Assembly (NCBI GenBank): GCA_963971285.1
Contig: OZ020248.1
Span: 7,812,001-7,876,000 of the forward strand
From: Astropecten irregularis
Lineage: Eukaryota; Echinodermata; Asteroidea; Paxillosida; Astropectinidae
Direction of reading: 5' to 3'
Length of the DNA: 64,000 bases
Every line of letters starts with the position of its first letter. Position 1 is the stretch's first letter. Both the position numbers and the translations under genes were made by a program. The notes beneath the pieces were generated by a model. The model did not search any database. It saw only the letters and a list, made by a program, of their open reading frames with translations, and was not told the origin of the DNA. Shown in pieces: positions 26,776 through 39,806 of the stretch.

Positions 26776-29467
26776 AATTTGGCACAGCCCATATTTCCCT
26801 GTAGAGTTCATCTGGGGCTACATGTCGTGCAAGTTTCAAGTCGGTTTCCTCAGTATTCAGGGAGAAATTTCCAACTCTAGCGTCAAAAGGTGTCTCATAG
26901 TCTAAGCACAGTTTTAATGCGGCCTGCTCGGAGTCCTTCACGCATAGCGTGTGGTGCTTTACTTGGATTTTCGGCCATGAACATGACTTTGGAATTTGGC
27001 ACAGCCCATATTTCCCTGTAGAGTTCATCTGGGGCTACATGTCGTGCAGGTTTCAAGTCGATTACCTCAGTATTCAGGGAAAAATTTCGAACTCGAGCGT
27101 CAAAAAGTGTCTCATAGTCAAAGTGCAGTTTTAATGCGGCCTGCTCGGAGGCCTTCACGCATAGCGTGTGGTGCTATACTTGGATTTTCGGCCATGAACA
27201 TGACTTTGGAATTTGGCACAGCCCATATTTCCCTGTAAAGTTCATATGGGGCTACATGTCGTGCAGGTTTCAAGTCGGTTGCCTCAGTATTCAGGGAGAA
27301 ATTTCCAACTCTAGTGTCAAAAATTTTCTCATAGTCTAGGTACAGTTTTAATGCGGCCTGCTCGGAGGCCATCACGCATAGCGTGTGGTGCTATACTTGG
27401 ATTTTTAGCCATGAACATGACTTTGGAATTTGGCACAGCCCATATTTCCCTCTAGAGTACATCTGGGGCTACATGTCGTGCAAGTTTCAAGTCGATTACT
27501 TCAGTATTCAGGGAGAAATTTCCAACTCTAGTGTCAAAAATTGTCTCATAGTCTAAGCACAGTTTTAATGCGGCCTGTTCGGCGGCCTTCTCTCATAGCG
27601 TGTGGTGCTACACTTGGATTTTCGGCCATGACCATGACTTTGGAATTTGGCACAGCCCATATTTCCCTGTAGAGTTCATCTGGGGATACATGTCGTGCAA
27701 GTTTCAAGTCGATTGCCTCAGTATTCAGGGAGAAATTTCCAACTCTAGCGTCAAAAAGTGTCTCATAGTCTAAGTGCAGTTTTAATGCGGCCTGATCGGA
27801 GGCCTTCTCGCATAGCGTGTGTTGCTTTACTTGGATTTTAGGCCATGAACATGACTTTGGAATTTGGCACAGCCCATATTTCCCTCTAGAGTACATCTGG
27901 GGCTACATGTCGTGCAAGTTTCAAGTCGATTACCTCAGTATTCAGGGAAAAATTTCGAACTCGAGCGTCAAAAAGTGTCTCATAGTCAAAGTGCAGTTTT
28001 AATGCGGCCTGCTCGGAGGCCTTCACGCATAGCGTGTGGTGCTATACTTGGATTTTCGGCCATGAACATGACTTTGGAATTTGGCACAGCCCATATTTCC
28101 CTGTAGAGTTCATCTGGGGCTACATGTCGTGCAGGTTTCAAGTCGATTGCCTCAGTATTCATGGAGAAATTTCCAACTCTAGAGTCAAAAATTGTCTCAT
28201 AGTCTAAGTACAGTTTTAATGCGGCCTGCTCGGAGGCCTTCACGCATAGCGTGTGGTGCTATACTTGGATTTTCGGCCATGACCATGACTTTGGAATTTG
28301 GCACAGCCCATATCTCCCTGTAGAGTTCATCTGGGGATACATGTCGTGCAAGTTTCAAGTCGATTGCCTCAGTATTCAGGGAGAAATTTCCAACTCTAGA
28401 GTCAAAAATTGTCTCATAGTCTAATTGCAGTTTTAATGCGGCCTGCTCGGAGGCCTTCTCGCATAGCGTGGGGTGCTATACTTGGATTTTAGGCCATGAA
28501 CATGACTTTGAAATTTGGCACAGCCCATATTTCCCTGTAGAGTACATCTGGGGCTACATGTCGTACACGTTTCAAGTCGGTTTCCTCAGTATTCAGGGAG
28601 AAATTTCCAACTCTAGCGTCAAAAAGTGTCTCATAGTCTAAGTGCAGTTTTAATGCGTCCTGATCGGAGGCCTTCTCGCATAGCGTGTGTTGCTTTACTT
28701 GGATTTTAGGCCATGAACATGACTTTGGAATTTGGCACAGCCCATATTTCCCTCTAGAGTACATCTGGGGCTACATGTCGTGCAAGTTTCAAGTCGATTA
28801 CCTCAGTATTCAGGGAAAAATTTCGAACTCGAGCGTCAAAAAGTGTCTCATAGTCAAAGTGCAGTTTTAATGCGGCCTGCTCGGAGGCCTTCACGCATAG
28901 CGTGTGGTGCTATACTTGGATTTTCGGCCATGAACATGACTTTGGAATTTGGCACAGCCCATATTTCCCTGTAGAGTTCATCGCATAGCGTGTGGTGCTA
29001 TACTTGGATTTTCGGCCATGAACATGACTTTGGAATTTGGCACAGCCCATATCTCCCTGTAGAGTTCATCTGGGGCTTCATGTCGTGCAAGTTTCAAGTC
29101 GGTTTCCTCAGTATTCATGGAGAAATTCCCAACTCTAGCGTCAAAAAGTGTCTCATAGTCTAAGTGCAGTTTTAATGCGGCCTGATCGGAGGCCTTCTCG
29201 CATAGCGTGTGTTGCTTTACTTGGATTTTAGGCCATGAAAATGACTTTGGAATTTGGCACATCCCATATTTCCCTCTAGAGTACATCTGGGGCTACATGT
29301 CGTGCAAGTTTCAAGTCGATTACCTCAGTATTCAGGGAAAAATTTCGAACTCGAGCGTCAAAAAGTGTCTCATAGTCAAAGTGCAGTTTTAATGCGGCCT
29401 GCTCGGAGGCCTTCTCGCATAGCGTGTGTTGCTTTACTTGGATTTTAGGCCATGAACATGACTTTGG
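26776..29467 (+). repeat. 2692-bp HOR (12 monomers plus 88 bp), copy 1
   Basis: Sequence repeats at 29468-32159 with a constant 2692-bp offset, which is 12 x 217 + 88. The odd 88 bp comes from one internally deleted monomer. Private shared changes include GTCAAAAGGTGTC (26882 and 29574), GCTCGGAGTCCTTC (26928 and 29620), CTGTAAAGTTCATATGG (27233 and 29925), ATGCGTCCTGATCGG (28655 and 31347) and GGCACATCCCATATT (29267 and 31959). I saw no clear difference within the paired core, suggesting a very recent duplication. Confidence 0.92.
28975..28990 (+). other. Truncated-monomer junction 1
   Basis: GAGTTCATC (monomer positions up to 119) is joined directly to GCATAGCG (position 32 of the next monomer), removing 129 bp. 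Both flanks carry TC at the breakpoint, so 2 bp of microhomology is compatible with the deletion. The identical junction is at 31667-31682, 42476-42491 and 45385-45400. Confidence 0.93.
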
Positions 29468-32173
29468 AATTTGGCACAGCCCATATTTCCCTGTAGAGTT
29501 CATCTGGGGCTACATGTCGTGCAAGTTTCAAGTCGGTTTCCTCAGTATTCAGGGAGAAATTTCCAACTCTAGCGTCAAAAGGTGTCTCATAGTCTAAGCA
29601 CAGTTTTAATGCGGCCTGCTCGGAGTCCTTCACGCATAGCGTGTGGTGCTTTACTTGGATTTTCGGCCATGAACATGACTTTGGAATTTGGCACAGCCCA
29701 TATTTCCCTGTAGAGTTCATCTGGGGCTACATGTCGTGCAGGTTTCAAGTCGATTACCTCAGTATTCAGGGAAAAATTTCGAACTCGAGCGTCAAAAAGT
29801 GTCTCATAGTCAAAGTGCAGTTTTAATGCGGCCTGCTCGGAGGCCTTCACGCATAGCGTGTGGTGCTATACTTGGATTTTCGGCCATGAACATGACTTTG
29901 GAATTTGGCACAGCCCATATTTCCCTGTAAAGTTCATATGGGGCTACATGTCGTGCAGGTTTCAAGTCGGTTGCCTCAGTATTCAGGGAGAAATTTCCAA
30001 CTCTAGTGTCAAAAATTTTCTCATAGTCTAGGTACAGTTTTAATGCGGCCTGCTCGGAGGCCATCACGCATAGCGTGTGGTGCTATACTTGGATTTTTAG
30101 CCATGAACATGACTTTGGAATTTGGCACAGCCCATATTTCCCTCTAGAGTACATCTGGGGCTACATGTCGTGCAAGTTTCAAGTCGATTACTTCAGTATT
30201 CAGGGAGAAATTTCCAACTCTAGTGTCAAAAATTGTCTCATAGTCTAAGCACAGTTTTAATGCGGCCTGTTCGGCGGCCTTCTCTCATAGCGTGTGGTGC
30301 TACACTTGGATTTTCGGCCATGACCATGACTTTGGAATTTGGCACAGCCCATATTTCCCTGTAGAGTTCATCTGGGGATACATGTCGTGCAAGTTTCAAG
30401 TCGATTGCCTCAGTATTCAGGGAGAAATTTCCAACTCTAGCGTCAAAAAGTGTCTCATAGTCTAAGTGCAGTTTTAATGCGGCCTGATCGGAGGCCTTCT
30501 CGCATAGCGTGTGTTGCTTTACTTGGATTTTAGGCCATGAACATGACTTTGGAATTTGGCACAGCCCATATTTCCCTCTAGAGTACATCTGGGGCTACAT
30601 GTCGTGCAAGTTTCAAGTCGATTACCTCAGTATTCAGGGAAAAATTTCGAACTCGAGCGTCAAAAAGTGTCTCATAGTCAAAGTGCAGTTTTAATGCGGC
30701 CTGCTCGGAGGCCTTCACGCATAGCGTGTGGTGCTATACTTGGATTTTCGGCCATGAACATGACTTTGGAATTTGGCACAGCCCATATTTCCCTGTAGAG
30801 TTCATCTGGGGCTACATGTCGTGCAGGTTTCAAGTCGATTGCCTCAGTATTCATGGAGAAATTTCCAACTCTAGAGTCAAAAATTGTCTCATAGTCTAAG
30901 TACAGTTTTAATGCGGCCTGCTCGGAGGCCTTCACGCATAGCGTGTGGTGCTATACTTGGATTTTCGGCCATGACCATGACTTTGGAATTTGGCACAGCC
31001 CATATCTCCCTGTAGAGTTCATCTGGGGATACATGTCGTGCAAGTTTCAAGTCGATTGCCTCAGTATTCAGGGAGAAATTTCCAACTCTAGAGTCAAAAA
31101 TTGTCTCATAGTCTAATTGCAGTTTTAATGCGGCCTGCTCGGAGGCCTTCTCGCATAGCGTGGGGTGCTATACTTGGATTTTAGGCCATGAACATGACTT
31201 TGAAATTTGGCACAGCCCATATTTCCCTGTAGAGTACATCTGGGGCTACATGTCGTACACGTTTCAAGTCGGTTTCCTCAGTATTCAGGGAGAAATTTCC
31301 AACTCTAGCGTCAAAAAGTGTCTCATAGTCTAAGTGCAGTTTTAATGCGTCCTGATCGGAGGCCTTCTCGCATAGCGTGTGTTGCTTTACTTGGATTTTA
31401 GGCCATGAACATGACTTTGGAATTTGGCACAGCCCATATTTCCCTCTAGAGTACATCTGGGGCTACATGTCGTGCAAGTTTCAAGTCGATTACCTCAGTA
31501 TTCAGGGAAAAATTTCGAACTCGAGCGTCAAAAAGTGTCTCATAGTCAAAGTGCAGTTTTAATGCGGCCTGCTCGGAGGCCTTCACGCATAGCGTGTGGT
31601 GCTATACTTGGATTTTCGGCCATGAACATGACTTTGGAATTTGGCACAGCCCATATTTCCCTGTAGAGTTCATCGCATAGCGTGTGGTGCTATACTTGGA
31701 TTTTCGGCCATGAACATGACTTTGGAATTTGGCACAGCCCATATCTCCCTGTAGAGTTCATCTGGGGCTTCATGTCGTGCAAGTTTCAAGTCGGTTTCCT
31801 CAGTATTCATGGAGAAATTCCCAACTCTAGCGTCAAAAAGTGTCTCATAGTCTAAGTGCAGTTTTAATGCGGCCTGATCGGAGGCCTTCTCGCATAGCGT
31901 GTGTTGCTTTACTTGGATTTTAGGCCATGAAAATGACTTTGGAATTTGGCACATCCCATATTTCCCTCTAGAGTACATCTGGGGCTACATGTCGTGCAAG
32001 TTTCAAGTCGATTACCTCAGTATTCAGGGAAAAATTTCGAACTCGAGCGTCAAAAAGTGTCTCATAGTCAAAGTGCAGTTTTAATGCGGCCTGCTCGGAG
32101 GCCTTCTCGCATAGCGTGTGTTGCTTTACTTGGATTTTAGGCCATGAACATGACTTTGGAATTTGGCACAGCC
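29468..32173 (+). repeat. 2692-bp HOR, copy 2
   Basis: Second copy of the 12.4-monomer unit. The match to copy 1 ends at the CTGTAGAG/CTCTAGAG difference near 29482/32174. Parts of the same unit, including the deletion junction, recur near 42-46 kb. Confidence 0.92.
31667..31682 (+). other. Truncated-monomer junction 2
   Basis: Same TTCATC to GCATAGCG join as at 28975-28990, exactly 2692 bp downstream and inherited with the HOR. Confidence 0.93.
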
Positions 32174-35100
32174 CATATTTCCCTCTAGAGTACATCTGGG
32201 GCTACATGTCGTGCAAGTTTCAAGTCGATTACCTCAGTATTCAGGGAAAAATTTCGAACTCGAGCGTCAAAAAGTGTCTCATAGTCAAAGTGCAGTTTTA
32301 ATGCGGCCTGCTCGGAGGCCTTCACGCATAGCGTGTGGTGCTATACTTGGATTTTCGGCCATGAACATGACTTTGGAATTTGGCACAGCCCATATTTCCC
32401 TGTAGAGTTCATCTGGGGCTACATGTCGTGCAGGTTTCAAGTCGATTGCCTCAGTATTCATGGAGAAATTTCCAACTCTAGAGTCAAAAATTGTCTCATA
32501 GTCTAAGTACAGTTTTAATGCGGCCTGCTCGGAGGCCTTCACGCATAGCGTGTGGTGCTATACTTGGATTTTCGGCCATGACCATGACTTTGGAATTTGG
32601 CACAGCCCATATCTCCCTGTAGAGTTCATCTGGGGATACATGTCGTGCAAGTTTCAAGTCGATTGCCTCAGTATTCAGGGAGAAATTTCCAACTCTAGAG
32701 TCAAAAATTGTCTCATAGTCTAAGTGCAGTTTTAATGCGGCCTGCTCGGAGGCCTTCTCGCATAGCGTGAGGTGCTATACTTGGATTTTAGGCCATGAAC
32801 ATGACTTTGAAATTTGGCACAGCCCATATTTCCCTGTAGAGTACATCTGGGGCTACATGTCGTACACGTTTCAAGTCGGTTTCCTCAGTATTCAGGGAGA
32901 AATTTCCAACTCTAGCGTCAAAAAGTGTCTCATAGTCAAAGTGCAGTTTTAATGCGGCCTGCTCGGAGGCCTTCACGCATAGCGTGTGGTGCTATACTTG
33001 GATTTTCGGCCATGAACATGACTTTGGAATTTGGCACAGCCCATATCTCCCTGTAGAGTACATCTGGGGCTACATGTCGTGCAAGTTTCAAGTCGATTAC
33101 CTCAGTATTCAGGGAAAAATTTCGAACTCGAGCGTCAAAAAGTGTCTCATAGTCAAAGTGCAGTTTTAATGCGGCCTGCTCGGAGGCCTTCACGCATAGC
33201 GTGTGTTGCTTTACTTGGATTTTAGGCCATGAACATGACTTTGGAATTTGGCACAGCCCATATTTCCCTCTAGAGTACATCTGGGGCTACATGTCGTGCA
33301 AGTTTCAAGTCGATTACCTCAGTATTCAGGGAAAAATTTCGAACTCGAGCGTCAAAAAGTGTCTCATAGTCAAAGTGCAGTTTTAATGCGGCCTGCTCGG
33401 AGGCCTTCACGCATAGCGTGTGGTGCTATACTTGGATTTTCGGCCATGAACATGACTTTGGAATTTGGCACAGCCCATATTTCCCTGTAGAGTTCATCTG
33501 GGGCTACATGTCGTGCAGGTTTCAAGTCGATTGCCTCAGTATTCATGGAGAAATTTCCAACTCTAGAGTCAAAAATTGTCTCATAGTCTAAGTACAGTTT
33601 TAATGCGGCCTGCTCGGAGGCCTTCACGCATAGCGTGTGGTGCTATACTTGGATTTTCGGCCATGAACATGACTTTGGAATTTGGCACAGCCCATATCTC
33701 CCTGTAGAGTTCATCTGGGGCTACATGTCGTGCAAGTTTCAAGTCGGTTTCCTCAGTATTCAGGGAGAAATTCCCAACTCTAGCGTCAAAAAGTGTCTCA
33801 TAGTCTAAGTGCAGTTTTAATGCGGCCTGATCGGAGGCCTTCTCGCATAGCGTGTGTTGCTTTACTTGGATTTTAGGCCATGAACATGACTTTGGAATTT
33901 GGCACAGCCCATATTTCCCTCTAGAGTACATCTGGGGCTACATGTCGTGCAAGTTTCAAGTCGATTACCTCAGTATTCAGGGAAAAATTTCGAACTCGAG
34001 CGTCAAAAAGTGTCTCATAGTGAAAGTGCAGTTTTAATGCGGCCTGCTCGGAGGCCTTCACGCATAGCGTGTGGTGCTATACTTGGATTTTCGGCCATGA
34101 ACATGACTTTGGAATTTGGCACAGCCCATATCTCCCTGTAGAGTACATCTGGGGCTACATGTCGTGCAAGTTTCAAGTCGATTACCTCAGTATTCAGGGA
34201 AAAATTTCGAACTCGAGCGTCAAAAAGTGTCTCATAGTCAAAGTGCAGTTTTAATGCGGCCTGCTCGGAGGCCTTCACGCATAGCGTGTGGTGCTATACT
34301 TGGATTTTCGACCATGAACATGACTTTGGAATTTGGCACAGCCCATATTTCCCTGTAGAGTTCATCTGGGGCTACATGTCGTGCAGGTTTCAAGTCGGTT
34401 GCCTCAGTATTCAGGGAGAAATTTCCAACTCTAGTGTCAAAAATTGTCTCATAGTCTAGGTACAGTTTTAATTCGGCCTGCTCGGAGGCCATCACGCATA
34501 GCGTGTGGTGCTATACTTGGATTTTCAGCCATGAACATGACTTTGAAATTTGGCACAGCCCATATTTCCCTCTAGAGTACATCTGGGGCTACATGTCGTG
34601 CAAGTTTCAAGTCGATTACCTCAGTATTCAGGGAGAAATTTCTAACTCTAGTGTCAAAAATTGTCTCATAGTCTAAGCACAGTTTTAATGCGGCCTGTTC
34701 GGCGGCCTTCTCTCATAGCGTGTGGTGCTACACTTGGATTTTCGGCCATGACCATGACTTTGGAATTTGGCACAGCCCATATTTCCCTGTAGAGTTCATC
34801 TGGGGATACATGTCGTGCAAGTTTCAAGTCGATTGCCTCAGTATTCAGGGAGAAATTTCCAACTCTAGCGTCAAAAAGTGTCTCATAGTCTAAGTGCAGT
34901 TTTAATGCGGCCTGATCGGAGGCCTTCTCGCATAGCGTGTGTTGCTTTACTTGGATTTTAGGCCATGAACATGACTTTGGAATTTGGCACAGCCCATATT
35001 TCCCTCTAGAGTACATCTGGGGCTACATGTCGTGCAAGTTTCAAGTCGATTACCTCAGTATTCAGGGAAAAATTTCGAACTCGAGCGTCAAAAAGTGTCT

Positions 35101-36480
35101 CATAGTCAAAGTGCAGTTTTAATGCGGCCTGCTCGGAGGCCTTCACGCATAGCGTGTGGTGCTATACTTGGATTTTCGGCCATGAACATGACTTTGGAAT
35201 TTGGCACAGCCCATATTTCCCTGTAGAGTTCATCTGGGGCTACATGTCGTGCAGGTTTCAAGTCGATTGCCTCAGTATTCATGGAGAAATTTCCAACTCT
35301 AGAGTCAAAAATTGTCTCATAGTCTAAGTACAGTTTTAATGCGGCCTGCTCGGAGGCCTTCACGCATAGCGTGTGGTGCTATACTTGGATTTTCGGCCAT
35401 GAACATGACTTTGGAATTTGGCACAGCCCATTTCTCCCTGTAGAGTTCATCTGGGGCTACATGTCGTGCAAGTTTCAAGTCGGTTTCCTCAGTATTCGGG
35501 GAGAAATTCCCAACTCTAGCGTCAAAAAGTGTCTCATAGTCTAAGTGCAGTTTTAATGCGGCCTGATCGGAGGCCTTCTCGCATAGCGTGTGTTGCTATA
35601 CTTGGATTTTAGGCCATGAACATGACTTTGGAATTTGGCACAGCCCATATTTCCCTCTAGAGTACATCTGGGGCTACATGTCGTGCAAGTTTCAAGTCGA
35701 TTACCTCAGTATTCAGGGAAAAATTTCGAACTCGAGCGTCAAAAAGTGTCTCATAGTCAAAGTGCAGTTTTAATGCGGCCTGCTCGGAGGCCTTCACGCA
35801 TAGCGTGTGGTGCTATACTTGGATTTTCGGCCATGAACATGACTTTGGAATTTGGCACAGCCCATATTTCCCTGTAGAGTTCATCTGGGGCTACATGTCG
35901 TGCAGGTTTCAAGTCGGTTGCCTCAGTATTCAGGGAGAAATTTCCAACTCTAGTGTCAAAAATTGTCTCATAGTCTAAGTACAGTTTTAATGCGGCCTGC
36001 TCGGAGGCCTTCACGCATAGCGTGTGGTGCTATACTTGGATTTTCGGCCATGAACATGACTTTGGAATTTGGCACAGCCCATATTTCCCTGTAGAGTTCA
36101 TCTGGGGATACATGTCGTGCAAGTTTCAAGTCGATTGCCTCAGTATTCAGGGAGAAATTTCCAACACTAGCGTCAAAAAGTCACTCATAGTCTAAGAGCA
36201 GTTTTAATGCGGCCTGTTCGGCGGCCTTCTCTCATAGCGTGTGGTGCTACACTTGGATTTTCGGCCATGAACATGACTTTGTAATTTGGCACAGCCCATA
36301 TTTCCCTGTAGAGTTCATCTGGGGCTACATGTCGTGCAAGTTTCAAGTCGGTTTCCTCAGTATTCAGGGAGAAATTTCCAACTCTAGCGTCAAAAAGTGT
36401 CTCATAGTCTAAGTGCAGTTTTAATGCGGCCTGATCGGAGGCCTTCTCGCATAGCGTGTGTTGCTTTACTTGGATTTTAG
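32174..36480 (+). repeat. Mosaic satellite segment with partial 1085-bp periodicity
   Basis: About 20 monomers. Some recur at five-monomer spacing: the CATATCTCCCTGTAGAGTAC type near 33047 and 34132, and the TTCATGGAGAAATTT type near 32458 and 33543. Intervening monomers do not match, so this is a patchwork and not a clean HOR. Sequence near 30.9-33.2 kb reappears near 41.7-44.0 kb. Private changes include ATTCGGCCTGC (34472) and GATTTTCGACCATG (34310, also 23064). Nothing other than satellite is present. Confidence 0.72.
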
Positions 36481-37782
36481 GCCATGAACATGACTTTGGA
36501 ATTTGGCACAGCCCATATCTCCCTGTAGAGTACATCTGGGGCTACATGTCGTGCAAGTTTCAAGTCGATTACCTCAGTATTCAGGGAGAAATTTCCAACT
36601 CTAGTGTCAAAAATTGTCTCATAGTCTAAGCACAGTTTTAATGCGGCCTGTTCGGCGGCCTTCTCTCATAGCGTGTGGTGCTACACTTGGATTTTCGGCC
36701 ATGACCATGACTTTGGAATTTGGCACAGCCCATATTTCCCTGTAGAGTTCATCTGGGGATACATGTCGTGCAAGTTTCAAGTCGATTGCCTCAGTATTCA
36801 GGGAGAAATTTCCAACTCTAGCGTCAAAAAGTGTCTCATAGTCTAAGTGCAGTTTTAATGCGGCCTGATCGGAGGCCTTCTCGCATAGCGTGTGTTGCTT
36901 TACTTGGATTTTAGGCCATGAACATGACTTTGGAATTTGGCACAGCCCATATTTCCCTCTAGAGTTCATCTGGGGATACATGTCGTGCAAGTTTCAAGTC
37001 GATTGCCTCAGTATTCAGGGAGAAATTTCCAACACTAGCGTCAAAAAGTCACTCATAGTCTAAGTGCAGTTTTAATGCGGCCTGTTCGGCGGCCTTCTCT
37101 CATAGCGTGTGGTGTTACACTTGGATTTTCGGCCATGAACATGACTTTGTAATTTGGCACAGCCCATATTTCCCTGTAGAGTTCATCTGGGGCTACATGT
37201 CGTGCAAGTTTCAAGTCGGTTTCCTCAGTATTCAGGGAGAAATTTCCAACTCTAGCGTCAAAAAGTGTCTCATAGTCTAAGTGCAGTTTTAATGCGGCCT
37301 GATCGGAGGCCTTCTCGCATAGCGTGTGTTGCTTTACTTGGATTTTCGGCCATGAACATGACTTTGGAATTTGGCACAGCCCATATTTCCCTCTAGAGTA
37401 CATCTGGGGCTACATGTTGTGCAAGTTTCAAGTCGATTACCTCAGTATTCAGGGAAAAATTTCGAACTCGAGCGTCAAAAAGTGTCTCATAGTCAAAGTG
37501 CAGTTTTAATGCGGCCTGCTCGGAGGCCTTCACGCATAGCGTGTGGTGATATACTTGGATTTTCGGCCATGAACATGACTTTGGAATTTGGCACAGCCCA
37601 TATCTCCCTGTAGAGTTCATCTGGGGCTACATGTCGTGCAAGTTTCAAGTCGGTTTCCTCAGTATTCGGGGAGAAATTTCCAACTCTAGTGTCAAAAATT
37701 GTCTCATAGTCTAGGTACAGTTTTAATGCGGCCTGCTCGGAGGCCATCACGCATAGCGTGTGGTGCTATACTTGGATTTTCA
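36481..37782 (+). repeat. 1302-bp HOR (6 monomers), copy 1
   Basis: A constant 1302-bp offset links this to 37783-38840. Each copy contains, in order, two GGCGGCC/TTCTCTCATAG monomers separated by a TTGCTTTACTTGG monomer, plus CAACACTAGCG with AAAAGTCACTC. Differences include CATATCTCCC against CATATTTCCC (near 36517 and 37819) and GGTGTTACAC against GGTGCTACAC (37109 and 38411). Confidence 0.84.
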
Positions 37783-38840
37783 GCCATGAACATGACTTTG
37801 GAATTTGGCACAGCCCATATTTCCCTGTAGAGTACATCTGGGGCTACATGTCGTGCAAGTTTCAAGTCGATTACCTCAGTATTCAGGGAGAAATTTCCAA
37901 CTCTAGTGTCAAAAATTGTCTCATAGTCTAAGCACAGTTTTAATGCGGCCTGTTCGGCGGCCTTCTCTCATAGCGTGTGGTGCTACACTTGGATTTTCGG
38001 CCATGACCATGACTTTGGAATTTGGCACAGCCCATATTTCCCTGTAGAGTTCATCTGGGGATACATGTCGTGCAAGTTTCAAGTCGATTGCCTCAGTATT
38101 CAGGGAGAAATTTCCAACTCTAGCGTCAAAAAGTGTCTCATAGTCTAAGTGCAGTTTTAATGCGGCCTGATCGGAGGCCTTCTCGCATAGCGTGTGTTGC
38201 TTTACTTGGATTTTAGGCCATGAACATGACTTTGGAATTTGGCACAGCCCATATTTCCCTGTAGAGTTCATCTGGGGATACATGTCGTGCAAGTTTCAAG
38301 TCGATTGCCTCAGTATTCAGGGAGAAATTTCCAACACTAGCGTCAAAAAGTCACTCATAGTCTAAGTGCAGTTTTAATGCGGCCTGTTCGGCGGCCTTCT
38401 CTCATAGCGTGTGGTGCTACACTTGGATTTTCGGCCATGAACATGACTTTGTAATTTGGCACAGCCCATATTTCCCTGTAGAGTTCATCTGGGGCTACAT
38501 GTCGTGCAAGTTTCAAGTCGGTTTCCTCAGTATTCAGGGAGAAATTTCCAACTCTAGCGTCAAAAAGTGTCTCATAGTCTAAGTGCAGTTTTAATGCGGC
38601 CTGATCGGAGGCCTTCTCGCATAGCGTGTGTTGCTTTACTTGGATTTTCGGCCATGAACATGACTTTGGAATTTGGCACAGCCCATATTTCCCTCTAGAG
38701 TACATCTGGGGCTACATGTCGTGCAAGTTTCAAGTCGATTACCTCAGTATTCAGGGAAAAATTTCGAACTCGAGCGTCAAAAAGTGTCTCATAGTCAAAG
38801 TGCAGTTTTAATGCGGCCTGCTCGGAGGCCTTCACGCATA
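37783..38840 (+). repeat. 1302-bp HOR, copy 2 (partial)
   Basis: Second copy of the 6-monomer unit. It diverges near 38840, where ATAGCTTGTGG and later GCAGGTTTC replace the copy 1 states. Confidence 0.82.
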
Positions 38841-39775
38841 GCTTGTGGTGCTATACTTGGATTTTCGGCCATGAACATGACTTTGGAATTTGGCACAGCC
38901 CATATTTCCCTGTAGAGTTCATCTGGGGCTACATGTCGTGCAGGTTTCAAGTCGATTGCCTCAGTATTCATGGAGAAATTTCCAACTCTAGAGTCAAAAA
39001 TTGTCTCATAGTCTAAGTACAGTTTTAATGCGGCCTGCTCGGAGGCCTTCACGCATAGCGTGTGGTGCTATACTTGGATTTTCGGCCATGAACATGACTT
39101 TGGAATTTGGCACAGCCCATATCTCCCTGTAGAGTTCATCTGGGGCGACATGTCGTGCAAGTTTCAAGTCGGTTTCCTCAGTATTCGGGGAGAAATTCCC
39201 AACTCTAGCGTCAAAAAGTGTCTCATAGTCTAAGTGCAGTTTTAATGCGGCCTGATCGGAGGCCTTCTCGCATAGCGTGTGTTGCTTTACTTGGATTTTA
39301 GGCCATGAACATGACTTTGGAATTTGGCACAGCCCATATTTCCCTCTAGAGTACATCTGGGGCTACATGTCGTGCAAGTTTCAAGTCGATTACCTCAGTA
39401 TTCAGGGAAAAATTTCGAACTCGAGCGTCAAAAAGTGTCTCATAGTCAAAGTGCAGTTTTAATGCGGCCTGCTCGGAGGCCTTCACGCATAGCGTGTGGT
39501 GCTATACTTGGATTTTCGGCCATGAACATGACTTTAGAATTTGGCACAGCCCATATTTCCCTGTAGAGTTCATCTGGGGCTACATGTCGTGCAGGTTTCA
39601 AGTCGGTTGCCTCAGTATTCAGGGAGAAATTTCGAACTCGAGCGTCAAAAAGTGTCTCATAGTCAAAGTGCAGTTTTAATGCGGCCTGCTCGGAGGCCTT
39701 CACGCATAGCGTGTGGTGCTATACTTGGATTTTCGGCCATGAACATGACTTTGGAATTTGGCACAGCCCATATTT
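38841..39775 (+). repeat. Satellite left flank of the transposon
   Basis: Four-plus monomers resembling 35.1-36.1 kb. They include the TTCATGGAGAAATTT monomer and a TTGCTTTACTTGG monomer, and they end after CATATTT, monomer position 103. Private changes are GGGGCGACATGTCG (39143) and GACTTTAGAATTTGG (39530). The partial monomer is completed on the far side of the insertion. Confidence 0.85.
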
Positions 39776-39787
39776 AGCTGTTCCGAC
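39776..39787 (+). repeat. 5' asymmetric terminal inverted repeat
   Basis: AGCTGTTCCGAC at the extreme 5' end of the element is perfectly complementary to 40469-40480. In Helentrons this repeat sits at the 5' tip while its partner is displaced inward at the 3' side, as here. Confidence 0.85.
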
Positions 39788-39806
39788 ATTTCTTATGTCG
39801 GAACAG
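39778..39806 (+). repeat. Perfect 12-bp terminal hairpin at 5' end
   Basis: CTGTTCCGACAT (39778-39789) and ATGTCGGAACAG (39795-39806) are perfect inverted repeats around the 5-base loop TTCTT. The inner arm contains the same GTCGGAACAG core as the 3' subterminal repeat. The 5' arm therefore has two possible partners in the element: the local arm, or the distant one 680 bp away. Confidence 0.9.

Larger units (their letters stand above)
1..39775 (+). repeat. 217-bp satellite array, left segment
   Basis: Direct head-to-tail repetition of a 217-bp unit, beginning with GTTTTAATGCGGCC at 1, 218, 435 and so on, continues without inversion to 39775. Copies differ by scattered substitutions, not by rearrangement. 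The only length changes I find here are two 1-bp A-run expansions (2362-2367 and 5618-5623) and two 129-bp internal deletions (junctions near 28980 and 31673). Base composition is mixed and not extremely AT-rich, and CpG dinucleotides are common in the unit. No gene, RNA gene or second repeat family lies within this segment. Short open frames recur every monomer on both strands, but they change frame from copy to copy because 217 is 1 modulo 3. The array already fills base 1, so its true left end lies outside the window. Confidence 0.98.

Noticed and set aside
32174-34285. Clean 1085-bp five-monomer HOR
   Set aside because: Only some monomers match at that spacing; the intervening ones are of other types, so it is described as mosaic.
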